A DNA stretch of 18,684 bases from assembly GCA_937891125.1 (NCBI GenBank), contig CALAEZ010000151.1, positions 1 through 18,684 on the forward strand, given 5' to 3'. Position 1 is the first letter of the stretch. Every line of letters starts with the position of its first letter. Below the pieces are notes generated by a model that saw nothing but the letters and a program-made list of their open reading frames with translations, had not been told where the DNA came from and did not search any database. Source of the DNA: an uncultured Treponema sp. Lineage in GTDB: Bacteria; Spirochaetota; Spirochaetia; Treponematales; Treponemataceae. Shown here in pieces: positions 14,561 to 18,684 of this stretch. A program made the translations under genes and the position numbers.

Positions 14561-15067
14561 CTAAAAAAAGGTGATTTTTGCCGCAAGCGTATCGTCAACA
14601 ATAAGCTGTGCGCGCCGAACCTCTGCTGTTTCGCCACCTTTCCAAGGGCGACGATAGGTAAAGGTAACGCCAGTCGTTCCTGGCTGTTTGCAGGTAAACA
14701 CAAAGTACTCTATACCGCCAGCGCCATCTATTCCTTGTGATGCAGAATCTTGTTTGTAAATGCTGTCGATAAGCTCTGCAACAGCCACGTTTGCTACATC
14801 ACATGCCCATGAAAAACCGGTTGTTGGATTAGATTCAAGCGGCACAACAAAGCCTGCTGGATATTTTGCTGCAAGAGAAGCTGCTTCGGTAGTGGTGTGT
14901 TGCTTTTCTTGAGTGGCTGTATTGGATTTTGGTTTTGCTGTAGCTTCTTGTGGAGTAGCCTTTTCGGTTGTTTGCTGTTCTATCTGCTGTTTTGGGGTGA
15001 CGCAACTGGCGAGCAGAAGCGCAAGCGAACAACAGATTGCGCTCACGGCAGTTAGTTGTATATGCAT
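14561..15067 (-). CDS. Chagasin-type (I42) cysteine protease inhibitor lipoprotein
   Basis: A 168-residue predicted lipoprotein. A signal peptide with hydrophobic core ends in the lipobox LASC, making C22 the lipidated residue. A Thr/Gln/Lys-rich linker (about 23-63) tethers the domain to the membrane. Chagasin-family motifs follow: NPTTGFSW (80-87), GAGGIEYFVF (115-124) and YRRPW (138-142), the three loops that occupy the active site of papain-like proteases. Length and motif spacing fit a complete domain. The start has GGAGG eight bases upstream and begins the signal peptide; the frame is open 24 codons further but that part would spoil the signal. It is divergent from malQ. Its likely job is defence against host or microbial cysteine proteases, or control of an own protease; the target cannot be told from sequence. 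Confidence 0.88.
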   Translation of the reverse strand: MHIQLTAVSAICCSLALLLASCVTPKQQIEQQTTEKATPQEATAKPKSNTATQEKQHTTTEAASLAAKYPAGFVVPLESNPTTGFSWACDVANVAVAELIDSIYKQDSASQGIDGAGGIEYFVFTCKQPGTTGVTFTYRRPWKGGETAEVRRAQLIVDDTLAAKITFF

Positions 15068-15106
15068 TTTTACTTCCTCCGCATGGTAAAAAATAGCTAT
15101 GCTTAA

Positions 15107-15134
15107 ATTATCATAAAAATAGAACTGCAAGCAA
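15107..15134 (-). promoter_or_regulatory. Possible promoter of the inhibitor lipoprotein gene
   Basis: Minus-strand TTGCTT (15134-15129) and GATAAT (15112-15107) are 16 bases apart, giving a leader of about 33 bases containing GGAGG. An alternative pair TTGTCT/TATGAT with 18-base spacing overlaps it. The -35 region overlaps that of the divergent malQ promoter. Confidence 0.35.
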
Positions 15135-15161
15135 GACAAAAGCGCTAAAGCGCCCTATAAT
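15133..15161 (+). promoter_or_regulatory. malQ promoter, apparently leaderless, with inverted repeat in the spacer
   Basis: AAGACA (15133-15138) and a consensus TATAAT (15156-15161) are 17 bases apart. The -10 ends seven bases before the ATG at 15169, so the transcript should begin at or next to that codon; no Shine-Dalgarno site is present. GCGCT-aa-AGCGC (15142-15153) fills most of the spacer and could be an operator for a repressor. Confidence 0.55.
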
Positions 15162-15168
15162 GTGCGGT

Positions 15169-17202
15169 ATGGCACAGAAATCACAAGCAACCCCTGCACG
15201 CATGACTGGCGTTGCAGTTCCGTTAGGTGCGTTACGCACAAAAGAGAGTCCTTTTATTGGTGAATATGCATCGCTCGTTCCGTTTGCACAATTTTGTGCG
15301 GCGGCGCATTTAGGCGTTATACAGTTGCTTCCCGTACTCGACACCGGTACGCAAAGCTCGCCGTATTCTAGCTTAAGCGCATTTGCGCTACATCCGCTGT
15401 ATATTTCACTGGCGCTTGTTCCTGGCTTTGACGCACTCTATAAGGCTGACGCGAGCTTTGCTGCTGAATACGATGCACTTGTCAAAAAGCACTGCGCCGC
15501 CACGCGTTACGACTACACCGCACTGAACGAAGCAAAGGATCACCTGCTCCGCATCCTTTACCGCCAGACAGAAGCGAAAAAAATGCTGGCAGGAGTGGCT
15601 TTCAAAAAATGGCTCAGCGCAAACAGCTGGATCTCTGCGTATTGTGTCTACAAAAACTTGAAGTACGTCTACATGCAGGCTTCCTGGAAGGAATGGAAAA
15701 AAGCCGACCGCAGCCTAAGCCACGAAGCAATTGACGAACGCTGGAATGACAGCAGCTTGCGTGACGCACATTTTTTTTATGCATGGGAACAGTTCATCTG
15801 TTACACACAGTTTAAGTCTGCAAGCGACGAGGTGCGCAAAGCTGGCATCATCTTAAAGGGCGACTTACCGATTTTGCTAAACGAGGATTCCTGCGATGTC
15901 TGGGCTGACAGCGTGCTCTTTAATCAAAAGCTGCGGGCAGGTTCTCCGCCAGACGGTTCAAATCCAAGCGGACAGAACTGGGGCTTTCCCACCTACAACT
16001 GGAAGGCGCACCAAAAGGACGATTTTGCTTGGTGGAAGCTGCGCCTACGCTGTGCAGAGCAGTTTTACGATGCCTACCGACTAGACCACGTGCTCGGCTT
16101 TTTCCGCATTTGGGCGGTGCCAGACGGCGAAGGAAGCGCAGAGCTTGGTCATACAGAGCCGTACAGCGCCATACGCGAAAGCGAGCTTGAAAAAGCAGGC
16201 TTTTCCGGCGACCGCCTTACCTGGCTCAAGGAGCCGCACATTCCGACAGGGACGCTTGGTATGGCGGACTACAGCGAGGCGGGCAGAATCCTGTCGCTGT
16301 TCTGCGCACGCGTAAAAAGCGAAGAGCTGTGGCGCTTCAGAAGCGACATACAGACCGCCCGCGATGTGTGGCAGGTAGCCGTTCCGGGCGTAGACGGCGA
16401 CACCGAGCAGCGCATAAAAAGCACGCTCTGTAGCTGGCTTCACAACCGCACGCTTATCGAGCTGAAAAAAGGCAGCTATGTGCCGCTCTGGCAGTACACG
16501 GGCACGCAAGCCTGGCAGAGTCTGCATGATGACGAAAAGCGCGCGTTGCAGCATTTGTTTGACGAAAGTGCGCGCAAAAACGAGCAGGCATGGGAAAAGC
16601 AGGCAGAAGCAATCTTTAGCGCGCTTATTCCCTCTACACGCATGATTCCGTGTGGTGAGGATTTAGGCGTGAATCTGCGCTGTCTGCCTGCAATCCTGCA
16701 CAAATATGGCATTTTGGGGCTGGAAGTAGTGCGCTGGAGCCGCAAATGGACAGAGCCAGCGCAGCCGTATGTTGCGATGAACGATTACCGCGCACTTGCG
16801 CTGGTGACAACAAGCGTGCATGACAGCTCTACGCTGCGTCAGTGGTGGCAAGAGGAACATGACGCTGCACGCGCCTTTGAGCTTGCTTTTGCCAAATCGG
16901 CAGCAGCCCCGCTTTTAACGGACGGCGAATTTACGCCAAAAGCAGCGTCGTTTGTGCTGGAAGCATGTGCGCATACAAAAAGCGTCTGGTTCATTCCGCC
17001 ACTCCAGGACTGGCTGTTTCTAAAGCAGAAATACTGGTATGCAGACAGTGCCGATGAGCGTGTTAACGTGCCAGGCACCGTGAGCAGCTACAACTGGACG
17101 TATCGCATGAAAGAGAGTGTGGAAACACTGCTTGCCGACAGCGCACTGGCAACCAAAATTATGAAAATTACAGCTGTGCATGATAAACAGAAAGATAAGT
17201 AA
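15169..17202 (+). CDS. malQ: 4-alpha-glucanotransferase, GH77, DPE2-like
   Basis: Disproportionating enzyme that transfers glucosyl or maltosyl units between alpha-1,4-glucans, releasing glucose from maltose or short dextrins; cytoplasmic by lack of a signal peptide. The 677 residues include GH77 signatures PPDGSNPSGQNWGFPTYNW, the nucleophile D306 in YRLDHVLGFFRIW, the acid/base E497 in CGEDLGV and D552 in SVHDSSTLRQWW. The nucleophile and acid/base are about 190 residues apart, against about 48 in the short Thermus/E. coli type. This insertion of roughly 140 residues is the hallmark of the plant DPE2-like subgroup, but the N-terminal CBM20 starch-binding modules of DPE2 are missing. The start is set at 15169, not the ATG three codons earlier, because that one lies within TATAAT. 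A GH13 gene follows after 75 bases. Confidence 0.93.
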   Translation: MAQKSQATPARMTGVAVPLGALRTKESPFIGEYASLVPFAQFCAAAHLGVIQLLPVLDTGTQSSPYSSLSAFALHPLYISLALVPGFDALYKADASFAAEYDALVKKHCAATRYDYTALNEAKDHLLRILYRQTEAKKMLAGVAFKKWLSANSWISAYCVYKNLKYVYMQASWKEWKKADRSLSHEAIDERWNDSSLRDAHFFYAWEQFICYTQFKSASDEVRKAGIILKGDLPILLNEDSCDVWADSVLFNQKLRAGSPPDGSNPSGQNWGFPTYNWKAHQKDDFAWWKLRLRCAEQFYDAYRLDHVLGFFRIWAVPDGEGSAELGHTEPYSAIRESELEKAGFSGDRLTWLKEPHIPTGTLGMADYSEAGRILSLFCARVKSEELWRFRSDIQTARDVWQVAVPGVDGDTEQRIKSTLCSWLHNRTLIELKKGSYVPLWQYTGTQAWQSLHDDEKRALQHLFDESARKNEQAWEKQAEAIFSALIPSTRMIPCGEDLGVNLRCLPAILHKYGILGLEVVRWSRKWTEPAQPYVAMNDYRALALVTTSVHDSSTLRQWWQEEHDAARAFELAFAKSAAAPLLTDGEFTPKAASFVLEACAHTKSVWFIPPLQDWLFLKQKYWYADSADERVNVPGTVSSYNWTYRMKESVETLLADSALATKIMKITAVHDKQKDK

Positions 17203-17223
17203 TTACACGTGTAAGCTTTTTTT
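17203..17223 (+). terminator. Weak terminator-like palindrome after malQ
   Basis: The 12-base palindrome TTACACGTGTAA (17203-17214) begins right after the malQ stop and is followed by GC and seven T. With a necessary loop the stem is only four pairs, so termination would be inefficient and read-through into the GH13 gene is plausible. Confidence 0.3.
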
Positions 17224-17224
17224 C

Positions 17225-17256
17225 TTGCTAAAAATATGCTAAAATCTTTGTAGCAA
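17225..17256 (+). promoter_or_regulatory. Inverted repeat upstream of the GH13 gene
   Basis: TTGCTA (17225-17230) and TAGCAA (17251-17256) are inverted copies 20 bases apart, flanking an AT-rich core with TAAAAT (17240-17245) that could be a -10. No convincing -35 is present at 17 bases. It may be a regulator site for the GH13 gene. Confidence 0.25.
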
Positions 17257-17277
17257 AAAATGGGAGTATGAGAGTCT

Positions 17278-18684
17278 ATGACTATTTCTTATAACGAGTT
17301 TCACATAAGCCGCGCGGTGCGCGATGAGTGCGCTTTTGCACTGCCGCTGTATGCATCTACCGGAAATGTTATTTTGGCAAATATGCGTAATGTGCGCGCC
17401 TTTGCCGTTAAATTAAATGAATATTTTACGAAGCGCGGTCAGAATGACAGGCAGGTGTCTGCCGGCAGCCTGAATGCAATGGGCTTGCTGGACGAAATCT
17501 TTCACTTTGCCTGTATGATGTACCGGAAGACAAAGTTCCCGGATGCAATGACCGGTCTGCTTTCAGATTTAGATGCAAGCTTTGGAAAAGAAAAAATCGA
17601 CTCCCTTCTGCGCGCATTCAGCGAGCAGTTTCCGCCGGTGGCCGTCTATCAGGGAAAAATAGGCATAGATGATTATCTGGCAGGCGAGGCTTTAGACGAA
17701 GGCACCGGCCGCGTGCGCACAAACCGCGAGGCGACGCTTGAAGAGCTTATGATGCTCCATCTGGAAAACGAAGACCCTGCCTTTAAGCCGTTTTCCGTTT
17801 TATTTGACGACATCGCACTCAGCGCAAATCCTGAATATGCGGAGACGTGGCGCCAGATGCAGGCATACTTTAAGAAGCTTCCGTACTGGGGCGCATACGG
17901 GCACGACCTGGTGACGTTCCTGCGAGAGCCGGTGCAGTACGCGCCGAACGACCTGTATCAGCAGCTTGAATACGTGCGCACGCACTGGGCTGACCTTTTA
18001 GGCGAATGGCTTAAGCGTCTTTTGAGCGGGCTTGATGTGCTGAACGAAGAATGGAAGCCGAAATGGCAGCCGGGTAACGGCGGCACGCCCGACATGCAGC
18101 CCTTCAGCTACGACAACCTGATGAAAGAATACGAGCGGTTCAGCCCCGACAAGGAGTGGATGCCCAAGGTCGTGCTCATGGCAAAGACCGTGCTCGTCTG
18201 GCTCTACCAGCTCTCTAAAACCTATGGCCGCGAGATTACGCGCCTTGACCAGATTCCCGACGAGGAGCTTGACCGCCTGCGCGACGAGGGCTTTACCGGC
18301 CTCTGGCTCATCGGCCTGTGGCAGCGGAGCGACGCGAGCCGCAAGATAAAACAGATTTGCGGAAACCCCGAGGCGGCGGCAAGCGCCTACAGCCTCTACG
18401 ACTACGAGATTGCCGACAACATCGGCGGCTGGAGCGCCCTGGAGAACCTGCGCACCCGGCTCTGGCAGCGGGGAATCCGCCTGGCCAGCGACATGGTGCC
18501 TAACCACACCGGCATGGACTCCAGATGGGTCATCGAGAAGCCCGACGTCTTCGTGCAGCGGCGCGACAATCCCTTCCCCCAGTACACCTTCAACGGCACG
18601 AACCTGAGCAACGACAGCCGCGTGTCCGTCTACCTTGAGGACCACTACTACGCAAAGACCGACTGCGCCGTCGTCTTCAAGCGC
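17278..18684 (+). CDS. GH13 alpha-amylase family glycosidase, 5' part
   Basis: The first 469 codons of a large alpha-glucan-active enzyme; the frame stays open to the window edge, so the gene is cut only by the window. No signal peptide is seen, suggesting a cytoplasmic enzyme. An N-terminal region of about 330 residues that I do not recognise precedes the catalytic barrel, which starts near residue 338 (EGFTGLWLIGLWQRS). GH13 conserved region I is DMVPNHTG at 405-412, with N409-H410. YSLYDYEIADNIGG before it is the loop carrying barrel residues. The catalytic Asp, Glu and Asp lie beyond the window, so activity cannot be confirmed. The start is supported by GGGAG 11 bases upstream and GAGAG closer. 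Base composition rises sharply along the gene, from 29/60 G+C in 17281-17340 to 44/60 in 18421-18480. It lies 75 bases after malQ and probably acts with it. Confidence 0.85.
   Translation, partial: MTISYNEFHISRAVRDECAFALPLYASTGNVILANMRNVRAFAVKLNEYFTKRGQNDRQVSAGSLNAMGLLDEIFHFACMMYRKTKFPDAMTGLLSDLDASFGKEKIDSLLRAFSEQFPPVAVYQGKIGIDDYLAGEALDEGTGRVRTNREATLEELMMLHLENEDPAFKPFSVLFDDIALSANPEYAETWRQMQAYFKKLPYWGAYGHDLVTFLREPVQYAPNDLYQQLEYVRTHWADLLGEWLKRLLSGLDVLNEEWKPKWQPGNGGTPDMQPFSYDNLMKEYERFSPDKEWMPKVVLMAKTVLVWLYQLSKTYGREITRLDQIPDEELDRLRDEGFTGLWLIGLWQRSDASRKIKQICGNPEAAASAYSLYDYEIADNIGGWSALENLRTRLWQRGIRLASDMVPNHTGMDSRWVIEKPDVFVQRRDNPFPQYTFNGTNLSNDSRVSVYLEDHYYAKTDCAVVFKR

Noticed and set aside
15160..15168. 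Earlier malQ start codon giving three extra residues
   Set aside because: This ATG is part of the TATAAT box, so it would not be in the transcript made from that promoter.
17998..18645. Long minus-strand open frame in the GC-rich right end
   Set aside because: It lies entirely opposite the GH13 frame, whose motifs are convincing; high G+C lowers stop frequency on the other strand.

Overview
The window looks like the chromosome of a fermentative, host-associated spirochaete, most probably a Treponema. This is inferred from the gene types (Tex, a PflX-like radical SAM protein, pyruvate formate-lyase, a plant-DPE2-like GH77 enzyme followed by a large GH13 enzyme, a chagasin-type inhibitor lipoprotein, a 7TM diguanylate cyclase). 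No rRNA or other taxonomic marker is present, so the assignment is moderate. There is no tRNA, rRNA, CRISPR array, transposase or phage gene.

Layout. Positions 1-9710 are read on the minus strand. In transcription order they are a membrane diguanylate cyclase (9710-8019), a 981-residue hybrid histidine kinase with its own receiver and HPt domains (7923-4978), a protein with a degenerate plus an intact receiver (4932-4183), a small unknown protein (4158-3751), a PflX-type radical SAM protein overlapping it by one base (3751-2684), and Tex (2482-56). Kinase, receiver protein, unknown gene and radical SAM gene are tightly packed and probably form one operon. A divergent 352-base spacer with a strong hairpin and a possible long leader precedes pflB (10063-12399, plus). 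A field of stem-loops and a bidirectional terminator separate pflB from a convergent minus-strand block: PLP aminotransferase (13790-12621), Lrp/AsnC regulator (14394-13900) and chagasin-like lipoprotein (15067-14561). Divergent from the last is malQ (15169-17202, plus), followed by a GH13 glycosidase that runs off the right edge.

How the genes work together. malQ and the GH13 enzyme form an alpha-glucan/maltose unit that could feed glycolysis. PflB then splits pyruvate to acetyl-CoA and formate. No dedicated PFL-activating enzyme is in the window. The minus-strand left half is signalling (c-di-GMP synthesis and a multistep phosphorelay).

Most notable non-coding structure. First, three genes (pflX, pflB, the Lrp gene) are followed by a diverged second copy of their own last codons and stop, separated from the gene by hairpin-forming DNA; the echoes still read WHWKSGFVK-stop, THAAL-stop and LAA-stop. 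Second, the spacers contain many perfect stem-loops. Third, several genes have a promoter-like -35/-10 pair placed so that transcription would start at or within a few bases of the ATG, suggesting leaderless mRNAs beside genes with clear Shine-Dalgarno sites.
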